DNA from: Candidatus Ferrigenium altingense
GTDB taxonomy: Bacteria > Pseudomonadota > Gammaproteobacteria > Burkholderiales > Gallionellaceae
Length of the DNA stretch: 64,000 nucleotides
Direction: 5' to 3'
Assembly (NCBI GenBank): GCA_020621985.1
Contig: JAHRYS010000001.1
Location: 310,001-374,000 of the forward strand
The notes under the pieces were generated by a model. That model worked only from the letters and a program-made list of their open reading frames with translations. It did not search any database and was not told where the DNA came from. This document shows positions 44,490 through 52,977 of the stretch, piece by piece; within the stretch, counting starts at the first letter, position 1, and every line of letters begins with the position of its first letter. Both the position numbers and the translations under genes were made by a program.

Positions 44490-45359
44490 TTATGCGCGCA
44501 TCACGTCGCGTTTGAAATCCTGATACAGCGCGTGCAACCGGGCGAACATCGCGCCGGGTTTGCCGCTGCCGATTGGTTTGCCGTCGAGTTGCGTGATCGC
44601 CAGCACTTCCTTGGTGGAGGAGGTGAGCAGCAGTTCGTCGGCGGCGAACACTTCAGCAACGGCGATCCTGCGCACTTCATGCGGGATGCCGTTGGCGGCG
44701 GCGAGTTCCAGCACCACGTCGTAGGTGATGCCGGGCAGCATCAGGTTGTCTTTGGGCGGTGCGAGCAGCGTGCCGTTTTTCACCACGAAGATGTTGCTGG
44801 CCGCCCCCTCGGTCATGAATCCGCCCTCGGTTGTAGATTCGGGGCGGATCAGGATGGTCTCGGCACAGCCCGCATCGACCGCCATCTGGCGCAGCAGCAC
44901 GTTGGGCAGCAGCGCGATGGCCTTGATGTCGCAGCGCAGCCAGCGGTTGTCCGGCGCGGTGATGCAGGCGATGCCGCTGCGCAGCAACTCGGCGGGCGGG
45001 GTGAGCAGCGGATTGCTCATCATGAACACCGTCGGGTCGACCGGAGGGTTGGGGAAGGCATGATCGCGCTTGGCTACACCGCGCGTGATATGCAGGTACA
45101 GGTATTGATCTTCGCCTGCATTGCGCGCGACGAGTTCGTCGATGATGCGCGCCCATTCCGCGTTGCTGTGCGGATTGGCGAGCTTGATGCCGTCCAGGCT
45201 GTGCTGCAGGCGGCGCAGGTGTTCTTCCAGGCGGAACGCCTTGCGCGAATATACCGGAATCACTTCGTACACGCCGTCGCCGAAAATGAAACCGCGATCC
45301 AGCACGGAAACTTTCGCTTCTTCGATGGGCAGGTACTGCCCGTTCAGGTAAATCGCCAT
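44490..45359 (-). CDS. dat: D-amino-acid transaminase (class IV PLP enzyme)
   Basis: The enzyme interconverts D-alanine and D-glutamate, feeding peptidoglycan synthesis. The 289-residue product has MAIYLNGQYLPIEEAKVSVLDRGF, DGVYEVIPVY, HITRGVAKRDHAFP, the PLP lysine in CDIKAIALLPNVLLRQ, and FMTEGAASNIFVV with LPGITYDVVLELA. The branch that makes D-amino acids is supported by TRGxxxRDHxFP and by the dacC neighbour. An unusual PESTTE stretch, whose DNA carries a small inverted repeat near 44820-44850, precedes the TEGAASN motif. Confidence 0.93.
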   Translation of the reverse strand: MAIYLNGQYLPIEEAKVSVLDRGFIFGDGVYEVIPVYSRKAFRLEEHLRRLQHSLDGIKLANPHSNAEWARIIDELVARNAGEDQYLYLHITRGVAKRDHAFPNPPVDPTVFMMSNPLLTPPAELLRSGIACITAPDNRWLRCDIKAIALLPNVLLRQMAVDAGCAETILIRPESTTEGGFMTEGAASNIFVVKNGTLLAPPKDNLMLPGITYDVVLELAAANGIPHEVRRIAVAEVFAADELLLTSSTKEVLAITQLDGKPIGSGKPGAMFARLHALYQDFKRDVMRA

Positions 45360-45370
45360 ATCGTGATCCT

Positions 45371-46570
45371 TTATTCGAACAGCAAGCGGATGCTATCCCA
45401 GCCGCGCGAGAATACATTCGCCAGCGGCGCGTCTTCCAGAGCGACCAATGAAAATTCCGCATAGGGTTTTCCGTCCAGAGCCAGTTTGAGCACCCCCAGT
45501 GTTTGACCGCCGCTGACCGGCGCGAGGATGGGCTGGCGTGTTTCCATCGTCGCCTTGAGTTGGGCAAGTTTCCCTTTGGGGATGGTCAGGAACAAATCCT
45601 GGCGAAAGCCGACTTTAAGGTGGCTTTTCGTGCCTTTCCAGATGCGCACCCTGGTGACGGGTTGATCCTTCTGGTACAGGCGTACCGCATCGAAATACTG
45701 AAAGCCGAAATTCAGCAGCTTCTGGCTTTCGGTAGCGCGCAGGTTGTCGGAAGCTACGCCGAGCAGCACCGAGATCAGGCGGCGGTTGTCGCGTTTGGCC
45801 GAACCGACCAGGCAATATCCGGCAGTTTCGGTGTGCCCGGTTTTCAGGCCGTCCGCGTAGGGGTCGATCCATAACAGGCGGTTGCGGTTGGCTTGGGCGA
45901 CGTTATTGAAAGTGTAGTCGCGCAGTCCGAACAGCGCATAGTGCTGCGGGTAATCGCGCACGATAGCCGCGGCCAGCAAGGCCAAATCGAGCGCACTGCT
46001 GTAGTGCTGCGCGTCCGGCAGGCCGACCGGGTTGGCGAAATGGGTGTTGTTCATGCCCAGCCGTTTTGCTTCCCTGTTCATCAGGTCAACGAAGCCCGCT
46101 TCGCTGCCGGCGATATTGAGTGCCAGCGTGATGGCCGCATCGTTGCCGGATTGCACGATCAGCCCACGCAGCAGTTCGCCCACGGTCACGCTTTGTCCAG
46201 CCTTGAGCAGCATACGCGACTCGCCGCTGCCGGTATTGCGCACTGCGGCAGCGGGAACGGTCAGGTTTTGTTCCGGCGACAGCGTGCCGTGTTTGAGCGC
46301 GTCAAAAGCCAGGTAAGCGGTCATCAGCTTGGTCAGCGAAGCGGGCTCCATGCGCGCATCGGCATTCTGGTTCACCAGAACCTGGCCGCTGGTGTAGTCG
46401 TACAACAGGTAAGACTTGGCTGACAGGGCGGGTGCGGCGTAACCAATGACTTGGCTGTCGTTTTTGGACAGCCTAGTCAGATGGCTAGTTGTTTCACCAG
46501 ACATTTGCGGCGGCAGGGCGAAAGCCGTGGCAGACAACAGCAAGCCGGCGAGCAATAGAGTGATATTCAT
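45371..46570 (-). CDS. dacC: D-alanyl-D-alanine carboxypeptidase (PBP5/6 type) with in-frame palindromic insertion
   Basis: This DD-carboxypeptidase trims peptidoglycan pentapeptides. Order: signal peptide (MNITLLLAGLLLSATAFA), catalytic domain with SxxK in EPASLTKLMTAY, SGN in VQSGNDAAITLA and KTG in DGLKTGHTETAG, then a C-terminal beta domain and an amphipathic tail ending WDSIRLLFE. Between the signal peptide and the mature domain the residues SHLTRLSKNDSQVIG are encoded by a 48 bp hairpin repeat (46440-46487) also found between nusB and thiL. The insertion keeps the frame and lies outside the catalytic fold. It heads the dacC-dat-ybeD-lipB-lipA group. Confidence 0.95.
   Translation of the reverse strand: MNITLLLAGLLLSATAFALPPQMSGETTSHLTRLSKNDSQVIGYAAPALSAKSYLLYDYTSGQVLVNQNADARMEPASLTKLMTAYLAFDALKHGTLSPEQNLTVPAAAVRNTGSGESRMLLKAGQSVTVGELLRGLIVQSGNDAAITLALNIAGSEAGFVDLMNREAKRLGMNNTHFANPVGLPDAQHYSSALDLALLAAAIVRDYPQHYALFGLRDYTFNNVAQANRNRLLWIDPYADGLKTGHTETAGYCLVGSAKRDNRRLISVLLGVASDNLRATESQKLLNFGFQYFDAVRLYQKDQPVTRVRIWKGTKSHLKVGFRQDLFLTIPKGKLAQLKATMETRQPILAPVSGGQTLGVLKLALDGKPYAEFSLVALEDAPLANVFSRGWDSIRLLFE
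46440..46487. repeat. 48 bp hairpin repeat inside dacC (copy 2 of 2)
   Basis: By eye it matches the intergenic copy at 857-904 at 46 of 48 bases. Arms GACTTGGCTGTC and GACAGCCTAGTC are kept and the two differences lie in the loop. Read in the dacC frame it gives TSHLTRLSKNDSQVIG. Its length, a multiple of three, leaves the frame intact. Confidence 0.9.
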
Positions 46571-46732
46571 GGCTGGATGGCGTTTTCGGGGGGCAATTAT
46601 AGCCCTAGCCCATGGTTAGGCGATAGCTGCACAAATATGGCTAGGCCGAAATATATAGGCATTTCGGCATATTGTTCTTTCATCTCCGGATCGATATAAA
46701 GTGTACTTCATGGTGATTGCGGGAGCGTTGTA
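46571..46732. other. Divergent promoter region with a small hairpin
   Basis: This gap separates dacC (minus) from the CZB gene (plus). A perfect inverted repeat GCCGAAAT / ATTTCGGC with an eight-base loop occupies 46645-46668 and could be an operator or a hairpin in either leader. I do not see a full promoter match. Confidence 0.45.
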
Positions 46733-47161
46733 ATGGCACTGTTAACTGGCGTAAAAGATTTTTTGGGAGTTAATTATGCCCGGAAGCGCGAGTTGCGCGG
46801 CGGGCTCAATCTTGTCGCGGCGGCCGAGGCGCATATATTGTGGAAGACGCGCCTGGGGCATCATGTGCAGGGAAATATTCGCGAATCTTTGGAATCCGCC
46901 CCGCTCGGGCAAGATGGCATTTGCCAGTTGGGGAGCTGGATCAACGGTTCGGTATTGGAACCGTTTTGCGAACCGGAGGTGCACCAGCAATTAAGCGAGG
47001 CGCACCAGCAATTTCACCAGTTTGGCGCGCTCATCATCGAAAGGCTGAAGGCAGGCGACCGCAGTGGCGCGGCAGAAATATTCAGGAACGAGTACAACCA
47101 GTCGTTGCGCCAAATCATCCAGGCTCTGACCGAAATCAACAAATGCCTTCAGGAAGAATAA
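46733..47161 (+). CDS. Standalone CZB (chemoreceptor zinc-binding) domain protein
   Basis: The 142-residue product is largely one helical CZB domain: AAEAHILWKTRLGHHVQG (first His), QDGICQLGSWINGS (the C..G.W signature), and SEAHQQFHQFGALIIERLKAGD (paired His). In the family three His and one Cys bind zinc and tune chemoreceptors or diguanylate cyclases. Here no receptor or cyclase domain is attached, so it may act as a soluble zinc or oxidant sensor on a partner protein. A GGGAG-like element lies upstream of the ATG. Confidence 0.82.
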   Translation: MALLTGVKDFLGVNYARKRELRGGLNLVAAAEAHILWKTRLGHHVQGNIRESLESAPLGQDGICQLGSWINGSVLEPFCEPEVHQQLSEAHQQFHQFGALIIERLKAGDRSGAAEIFRNEYNQSLRQIIQALTEINKCLQEE

Positions 47162-47271
47162 GCGTTCATTTCAAATCGGATGAGCCGGAAACAAACGAGT
47201 AGGGATGGAGCAGATGCTCCCCGGATTCCGCTATCGCTGCATCCGGGCTACGAATCTCATGTCCAGTCAGG

Positions 47272-48147
47272 TCAGAGCGCGCCGCTGAGCTGCGCGGTTT
47301 GTACCGCAAGTTCATTGGCCTGAGCGCAAATATCTTCAACATCCGCCGGGTCGATGCCCAGCTCCAGCCATTCATATTCCTGAATTTCATCACCGGTGTG
47401 TTCGGCAATGCCGAAATTTGGCGCGACTTTTTCGGACAGGCTAACCAGGCGCACCAAGGGATTCCCGTCCGCGACTTCTTCGACGTAGGGGGGGTGGTGG
47501 TAGCCCAGCACGGCAATGATCTCCTCCGGCAGATGCCAATGCCGTGCCAGTTGTGAGCCGATATAGCAGTGCGTGATCCCCAGGGTTTCCAGTTCGATTT
47601 CCAGTATGGGGCGTTCGGGTTGCAGAAGCAGCTGGTGATGCAGTGCGTCGCTCGCCTCCGTGTCGATATGGTGCAAAGCCATGAAGCCGATGTCGTGCAG
47701 CAGTCCCGCCAGGAAAATCTGATCCTCATTGGGGCGGATATTTCGCGGCATGGCTTGCGCAATGGTGCGCATCACGATGGCGACGGTCATGCTATGCAGC
47801 CACAGGTCTTGCGGTTTGAAATATTTTCCTGCGGGAGACTGGGCGAGATGGGACATCGAAGCGATGCCGACGGCAACCGATTTGACCCGGGTCAGGCCAA
47901 GCAACATCGCGGCATCGGAGACTTTGCTGAGCTTGCGCGGAATACCCATGACCGGGGAGTTGGCCAGGCTGATTATCTTTGCGGCAATTTGCGGATCCTG
48001 TTCGATCAGCTTGAGCATCTGGGCTTCGCCCTCATCGGTATCCAGCGGCAGCGCCAGTAATTTCTGCGCGGTGGCTGGCATGGCGGGCAGGGAATCAAGA
48101 TTGGCAAGCGATTGTTTGAGCCTGAGGCGGGTACTTTCGTCAATCAT
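47272..48147 (-). CDS. HDOD domain protein
   Basis: HDOD proteins are signalling proteins with a catalytically inactive HD-like fold, often tied to chemotaxis or c-di-GMP. The 291-residue product reads LANLDSLPAMPATAQKLLAL, KIISLANSPVMGIPRKLSKV, DAAMLLGLTRVKSVAVGIA, FLAGLLHDIGFMALHHIDTE and VLGYHHPPYVEEVADGNPLV. An HD pair (LLHDIG) is present, but the rest of the phosphodiesterase HD set is not clear. Its partner is unknown; the neighbouring CZB gene converges with it. Confidence 0.88.
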   Translation of the reverse strand: MIDESTRLRLKQSLANLDSLPAMPATAQKLLALPLDTDEGEAQMLKLIEQDPQIAAKIISLANSPVMGIPRKLSKVSDAAMLLGLTRVKSVAVGIASMSHLAQSPAGKYFKPQDLWLHSMTVAIVMRTIAQAMPRNIRPNEDQIFLAGLLHDIGFMALHHIDTEASDALHHQLLLQPERPILEIELETLGITHCYIGSQLARHWHLPEEIIAVLGYHHPPYVEEVADGNPLVRLVSLSEKVAPNFGIAEHTGDEIQEYEWLELGIDPADVEDICAQANELAVQTAQLSGAL

Positions 48148-48232
48148 GGTTGCATTTGCGGGTTATTGGGTGGCGGTAACTTTTCCGTAGGGGGCAGACT
48201 ATACGAGAGATTGGCAAAATTCGCGAGAGGGA

Positions 48233-48781
48233 TTATTCCGAGCGTGAAGGCGGTTTGGCGAGTTTGCGTTGCAACGTGCGGCGATGCATGTTGAGAGCGC
48301 GCGCGGTAGCCGAGATATTGTCATCATGCTCGTGCAGCACGCGCTGGATATGTTCCCATTCCAGATCTTCGATTTGTGTCGGTTGCGCTTTGATCGGCAC
48401 GTCGCTGTTGGCGGTGTGCCCGAACGCCGCCACAATTTCATCCGCGTTGGCGGGCTTGGCGAGATATTGCGTCGCGCCCAGCTTGATCGCCTCGACGGCG
48501 GTGGTGATGCTGGCATAGCCGGTCAGCATCACGATGCGCGTGTTCGGGTCGAGCCGGTGCAGAACCTTGACCAGGGCCAGACCCGGCGCACCGCCCATTT
48601 TTAGATCCACTACTGCGAATTCCGGCGGGTTGCCTTCCGCCATCGGAATCGCTTCCTCGACGCTGTGCGCCACAGAAACGCTGAAGCCGCGTTTTTCCAG
48701 CGCGCGCTTCAGTACCTTGCAGAAGGTGATGTCGTCATCGACCAGCAACAGCGAGGCAGATTCTTCATGTGGTTCGGTCAT
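48233..48781 (-). CDS. regA: Redox response regulator RegA/PrrA family
   Basis: RegA is the DNA-binding partner of the RegB kinase and controls respiration, carbon and nitrogen metabolism according to redox state. The 182-residue product has a receiver domain (LLLVDDDITFCKVLKRALEK, phospho-Asp in FAVVDLKMGG, MLTGYASITTA, Lys in YLAKPA) and a C-terminal Fis-type helix-turn-helix, ISATARALNMHRRTLQRKL. Start ATG 48781 overlaps the regB stop by ATGA; the longer open frame upstream is a shadow of regB. Confidence 0.94.
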   Translation of the reverse strand: MTEPHEESASLLLVDDDITFCKVLKRALEKRGFSVSVAHSVEEAIPMAEGNPPEFAVVDLKMGGAPGLALVKVLHRLDPNTRIVMLTGYASITTAVEAIKLGATQYLAKPANADEIVAAFGHTANSDVPIKAQPTQIEDLEWEHIQRVLHEHDDNISATARALNMHRRTLQRKLAKPPSRSE

Positions 48782-50055
48782 ATGGAAGCCCTGGTGATTG
48801 GCAAAATTATTTCTGTAGTTGCGCCGCCCTGTTCGCGGTTGAACAAACGCACCGAGCCGCCCATGCGCTCGAGGGTGGCATTGGCCAGGAACAGGCCAAT
48901 GCCATGCCCTTCCGCCTTGGTGGTGAAGAATGCCGACCCGGCTTTGAGTTCCGCTTCTTCGCTCAATCCCTTGCCGTGATCGTGGATTTCCAGCGTGAAG
49001 CTGGCGGCATCCCAATGCGTGCGGATTTCAATCGCTTGCGGAGCATCGCTTGCGGGTGCCGCGTCCGCCGCATTGTTGAGCAGGTTCATCAGCGCGGCGC
49101 GCAGCGTGGCGTCCACATTGACGAGCGGCGCGGGTTGTACGCCGTCGCTGTGGTATTGGTATTGCGCGGTCGGGCGCAACAACTGCCATTCGTCCAGCAC
49201 TTCCGCCATCAGGCGATCGGCCGGTTGCAGCGAGGCTGCCCCGCTGATTTGCGCGTTGGCCAGTATCTTGTCGAGGATGCGCTTGCAGCCGCGCACCTGT
49301 TCGTTGAGGATGCCCAGCGCATCGCGCCAGCCGGGTTGCGCTGCGGCTTCATGCTGCAACTCGCCGATCACCACCGCCATCGTGGACAGCGGTGTGCCCA
49401 GTTCATGCGCGGCCCCCGCGGCCTGAGTGCCGAGCGCCACGATCCGCTCGTTGCGCAGGATTTCCTCGCGCACGCGCGCCAGCGTCTCATCGCGGTTGCG
49501 CACCGCCTGCGCCATCTGCACCACGAAATAGGCCACCACCACCGTGCTGAAGACAAAGCCGAGCCACATGCCCACGACATGCGCATTGAACGCGCTGTCG
49601 CCGTCATGCTGATGGTTGTGCGGCAGCGGGATGTAATAGAACATCAGCACGCTGTAACAAACGGAGGTAAGCGCCGCCATGCCCCAGGTGTAGCGGCCCG
49701 GCAGCGTTGCGGCGGCAATCACCAGCGGCAGCAGGTAAAGCGAGACGAAAGGGTTGGTCGATCCGCCGCTGTAATACAGCAACACGCTGAGCGCCAGCAC
49801 ATCCACGCACAATTGGGCGAACAACTCCGTGTTGGGAACCGGCTTGCCGCTGCGCAGGCGCAGCCAGGAATAAAAGTTGATCGCGGCGAGCGCGGCGATG
49901 GTCAGCAACATCGGCTGCCAATCCAGTTCCAGTTCCAGAATTTTCCAGACAGCCGCAAGCGTCAGGAGCTGCGCCGTGACAGCCATGCTGCGCAACGCGA
50001 CCAGGCGGCGCAACTGGCTGTGGCCCGGCAGGGAAGAAAGTATCGTATTGTTCAT
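48778..50055 (-). CDS. regB: Redox sensor histidine kinase RegB/PrrB family
   Basis: RegB senses the quinone pool and cysteine redox state. The 425-residue product has about six N-terminal membrane helices, the ubiquinone-binding motif GGSTNPF, the H-box AAGAAHELGTPLSTM, and a HATPase domain with NLLNNAADA, DHGKGL and GHGIGLFLA. A cysteine in RGCKRIL lies exactly 40 residues after the phosphorylated His, the spacing of redox-active Cys265 relative to His225 in Rhodobacter RegB. The ATG at 50055 is used; the upstream extension is not conserved. Confidence 0.94.
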   Translation of the reverse strand: MNNTILSSLPGHSQLRRLVALRSMAVTAQLLTLAAVWKILELELDWQPMLLTIAALAAINFYSWLRLRSGKPVPNTELFAQLCVDVLALSVLLYYSGGSTNPFVSLYLLPLVIAAATLPGRYTWGMAALTSVCYSVLMFYYIPLPHNHQHDGDSAFNAHVVGMWLGFVFSTVVVAYFVVQMAQAVRNRDETLARVREEILRNERIVALGTQAAGAAHELGTPLSTMAVVIGELQHEAAAQPGWRDALGILNEQVRGCKRILDKILANAQISGAASLQPADRLMAEVLDEWQLLRPTAQYQYHSDGVQPAPLVNVDATLRAALMNLLNNAADAAPASDAPQAIEIRTHWDAASFTLEIHDHGKGLSEEAELKAGSAFFTTKAEGHGIGLFLANATLERMGGSVRLFNREQGGATTEIILPITRASI

Positions 50056-50429
50056 GCGGCTATTGTAAGCGCAGAGAAGGCGGGCGGGGGATGCGGCATA
50101 TTGTCGCAGCAGCAAGGCCCTCGCAATAATCCTTAAAACGGCAGTTGAACCACGAAGGGCACGAAGAAGAACAGAAGGTTGTTTCGAGAATACCAACCGC
50201 TCGTGGGGTGAGCGTCAAACGGTGTGCAATCCCATGAATCGGGGTCGGCAGGGATGGGCGGCTTTATGCCCAACTCGCAAAAATCTTCGTGATCTCTGTG
50301 TTCTTCGTGGTGAAGTGCTTTTTAGGATAATGAACCGGGAAAGCAGAGCTGGTTTTTGGCATTTTGCGGTGCTGAATGTGCGGCATGTATAATCCGCTTA
50401 TCCAATCTATTTCATAACAGGAGAACATC
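50056..50429. repeat. Intergenic region with CACGAAG/CTTCGTG inverted repeats
   Basis: The gap carries ACCACGAAGGGCACGAAGAA near 50150 and the complementary TTCTTCGTGGTGAAG near 50305, the same repeat family as 17403-17547. No gene was found on either strand. It must also hold the regB promoter (minus) and the copper chaperone promoter (plus). Confidence 0.7.
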
Positions 50430-50882
50430 ATGGTTAATTTTTACCGGTTTTGCGGGCTGCTGGCAGCCCTGTTGCTGAGCGCCAGCGTTTACGCGGGCGA
50501 CATTCAGGTGGAAGGCGCATGGACGCGCGCTACGCTCCCCGGTCAGGATATGGCAATGGTGTATATGTCCATTACCAGCAAGCAGGCCGCAACAATAGTC
50601 GGAGTCTCCAGCAAGGCATCCAAGACTGCGGAGATGCACACCATGGAGCATAAAGGCGGCATGATGAAAATGTATGAGGTCAAATCCATCAGCTTGCCGG
50701 CCAATGCGCGTCTGGAAATGACTATGCATGGTTATCATCTGGTGTTGGGAGGATTGAAGGCTCCGCTCAAGGCTGGCGCAACCGTGCCGCTGACGCTGAA
50801 CATCGAAATGGCCGACAAGAGCATCGTCAAGGTTGACGTGCAGGCGGAAGTCAGGCCGCTGAAAAACGCAGCACAGAAATAG
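50430..50882 (+). CDS. Periplasmic copper chaperone PCu(A)C
   Basis: PCu(A)C proteins deliver Cu(I) to the CuA centre of cytochrome oxidase. The 150-residue precursor has a signal peptide (GLLAALLLSASVYA), EGAWTRATLPGQDMAMVYMS, and the copper site MHTMEHKGGMMKM followed by MHGYHLVLGGL, matching the family's H/M ligand pattern. An AGGAGAACATC ribosome binding site precedes the ATG. It is followed by a terminator and then by an MHYT-domain sensor gene; MHYT domains are thought to bind copper. Confidence 0.93.
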   Translation: MVNFYRFCGLLAALLLSASVYAGDIQVEGAWTRATLPGQDMAMVYMSITSKQAATIVGVSSKASKTAEMHTMEHKGGMMKMYEVKSISLPANARLEMTMHGYHLVLGGLKAPLKAGATVPLTLNIEMADKSIVKVDVQAEVRPLKNAAQK

Positions 50883-50924
50883 GCGCATCACTCTCCATCG
50901 CCGGGAAAATCCTGGCTTGATTAA

Positions 50925-50953
50925 AACGGGCGGCTTATGCCGCCTGTTTTTTC
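50925..50953 (+). terminator. Rho-independent terminator after the copper chaperone
   Basis: GGGCGGC and GCCGCCT pair around TTAT and are followed by six T residues, about 45 bases after the stop codon. Confidence 0.9.
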
Positions 50954-51015
50954 AAAAGCCGCATAAAGCTCTTCGGGTTAGCATTGCGAACATATAGATT
51001 GACCGAGTATTAACC

Positions 51016-52977
51016 TTGCCAATTTCCTGGAATATCCCGTTAGTCATTTTGTCCGTGCTGATTGCGATCATCGGCTCGTTCGCCACGCTCGACCATGCGC
51101 AGCGGATGCGCGAAGCCAACGGCCGCGCGGCGAAGCTATGGATGGTCGCGGGCAGTATCGTCCTGGGCATGACCATCTGGGGCACGCACTTCGTCGGCAT
51201 GCTGGCGTTCAGCCTTCCCATCCCGCTTGCCTATGACCTGACGCTGACCCTGCTTTCCATCCTGCCTGCCATTGCCGCGGCGCTATTGGGGTTCTGGGCG
51301 CAGTGCTGTAAAACTCGTCCCGGTGCCAAACGCATATTGGCCAGCGGACTGCTGATGGGGCTGGGGATCGGCGCAATGCACTACACCGGCATGGCGGCGC
51401 TCAGGATGTCGCCGCCGATCGGCTATGACCCGCCGATTGTGGCCTTGTCCTTGGCCATTGCCGTCGCCGCCTCGTGGGGCGCGCTGCTGATGATGTACCA
51501 GGGCGGGCGCATCAAACTGCCGCCCCTGCTCCGTTTGATGCTGGGTGCGGTGATCATGGGGCTGGCGATTTCCGGCATGCACTATACCGCGATGCTCGGT
51601 ACGCACTTCCAACTAGGCAGCCTGTGCCTTGCCGATACCTTGCGCATCGAGCCGGGCGCGCTTGCCGTGCTGGTATCCCTGGGCTCGCTGTGTTTGTTCG
51701 GCGGCAGTTTTTTCCTGATTGTGCTCGACAAACGTGTAGCGCGCCAGGATGCGCAGGTATTGGCCGGACTGGTGCTGGCCTTTTCCCTGCTGCTGACCTG
51801 GCAGTTGTGGAATAACGCGCGGCAAAATGCCGTGCAACTCCAGCAAGTCGAATTTGATGGCCACGTGCGAGGCGTCGCCGACAGCATCAATAAACGCATG
51901 AGTACCTACAAACAAGCGCTACGCGGGGTAGATGGGTTGTTTGCCCATGCCGGGGTTATTAGGCGCGGTGAATTCCGTGACTACATCGCCAGGTTGCGGC
52001 TGAAGGAAGACTATCCAGGCATCCAGGGCATTCGTTTCGTGCCGGTCGTGCCGAAGGCAGCGAAAGAACGGCACATTGCCGCGATGCGCAAGGAAAATTC
52101 ATCTTCCTATAACATCTGGCCGGAAGGCCGGCGCGAGGTTTACGCGCCTGTTGTCTATGCCGAGCCGTATGACTTGCGCAACCAGCAGGTTTTCGGTTAC
52201 GACATGCTTTCCGACCTGGAGTATCCGCGGCCCGGAGACTCCGCGCCGGGGCTGCGCCGCGCCGCGCTAGAGCAGGCGCGCGATGCCGGCGATTTCGCCA
52301 TCTCCGGCAAAATCAGGCTGGTGTTTGAAGCAGGCCAGGATCTGCAGCATGGCTTTGTGATGTTTCTGCCGGTCTATAAATACGGCGCTCCGCGCAATAC
52401 GCTTGCCGAACGCCGCGCCAATATCATCGGCTGGATCGTTTCGGTATTCCGCATGGGCGATCTGATGTCCGGCATTCTCGATGTGCGCGATACGGGCTTC
52501 GACATCGCCATCTTCGACGGCGAGGAAGTATCGGAAAAAACGCTGATGTACGCCTCGGATCACAGCGGCTTTGTCCGCGACCGGGGTGCGCGCTTTCAGC
52601 ACAACGAACCCATTGGAATTGCCGGCCACAACTGGACGGTGCAGGTGCGTTCCCAGCCTGCCTTCGAGGCGCAACTCAACCGGAATCAGCCCAGGATCAT
52701 CGCCGGCAGCGGTATCGCTTTCAGCCTGCTGCTTGCGCTGCTGACCTGGTTCCTGGTATCCGCCCGGGCAAGCGCGCTGCAGGCGGCGGCGGCGGTGGAG
52801 CGCGCCAGCCGCAAGAACGAGATGCTGCTGCACGGCCAGCGACGGCATTTATATTTTCGACCTCGAGGGCAATATCGTGCAGGTGAACGATGCGTTCTGC
52901 CGCATGCTCGGCTATTCACCCCTGGAACTCCTGGCCATGAACGTAACGCAGTGGAACGCACAGTGGCCGAGAGATGA
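51016..52977 (+). CDS. MHYT-CHASE sensor part of a frameshifted giant hybrid kinase
   Basis: The frame starts at a TTG (an in-frame TAG lies just upstream). Residues about 1-245 form an MHYT domain with three histidine motifs, [16 protein letters not shown] and SGMHYTAM, across seven membrane helices. A CHASE domain follows (about 285-540, with [20 protein letters not shown] and [11 protein letters not shown]), then a last helix ([19 protein letters not shown]). After RKNEMLLH, near base 52834, the frame leaves the PAS domain that continues in the next phase, and the remaining roughly 45 residues are nonsense. One extra G in CACGGCCAGC explains the break. Confidence 0.87.
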   Translation: MPISWNIPLVILSVLIAIIGSFATLDHAQRMREANGRAAKLWMVAGSIVLGMTIWGTHFVGMLAFSLPIPLAYDLTLTLLSILPAIAAALLGFWAQCCKTRPGAKRILASGLLMGLGIGAMHYTGMAALRMSPPIGYDPPIVALSLAIAVAASWGALLMMYQGGRIKLPPLLRLMLGAVIMGLAISGMHYTAMLGTHFQLGSLCLADTLRIEPGALAVLVSLGSLCLFGGSFFLIVLDKRVARQDAQVLAGLVLAFSLLLTWQLWNNARQNAVQLQQVEFDGHVRGVADSINKRMSTYKQALRGVDGLFAHAGVIRRGEFRDYIARLRLKEDYPGIQGIRFVPVVPKAAKERHIAAMRKENSSSYNIWPEGRREVYAPVVYAEPYDLRNQQVFGYDMLSDLEYPRPGDSAPGLRRAALEQARDAGDFAISGKIRLVFEAGQDLQHGFVMFLPVYKYGAPRNTLAERRANIIGWIVSVFRMGDLMSGILDVRDTGFDIAIFDGEEVSEKTLMYASDHSGFVRDRGARFQHNEPIGIAGHNWTVQVRSQPAFEAQLNRNQPRIIAGSGIAFSLLLALLTWFLVSARASALQAAAAVERASRKNEMLLHGQRRHLYFRPRGQYRAGERCVLPHARLFTPGTPGHERNAVERTVAER

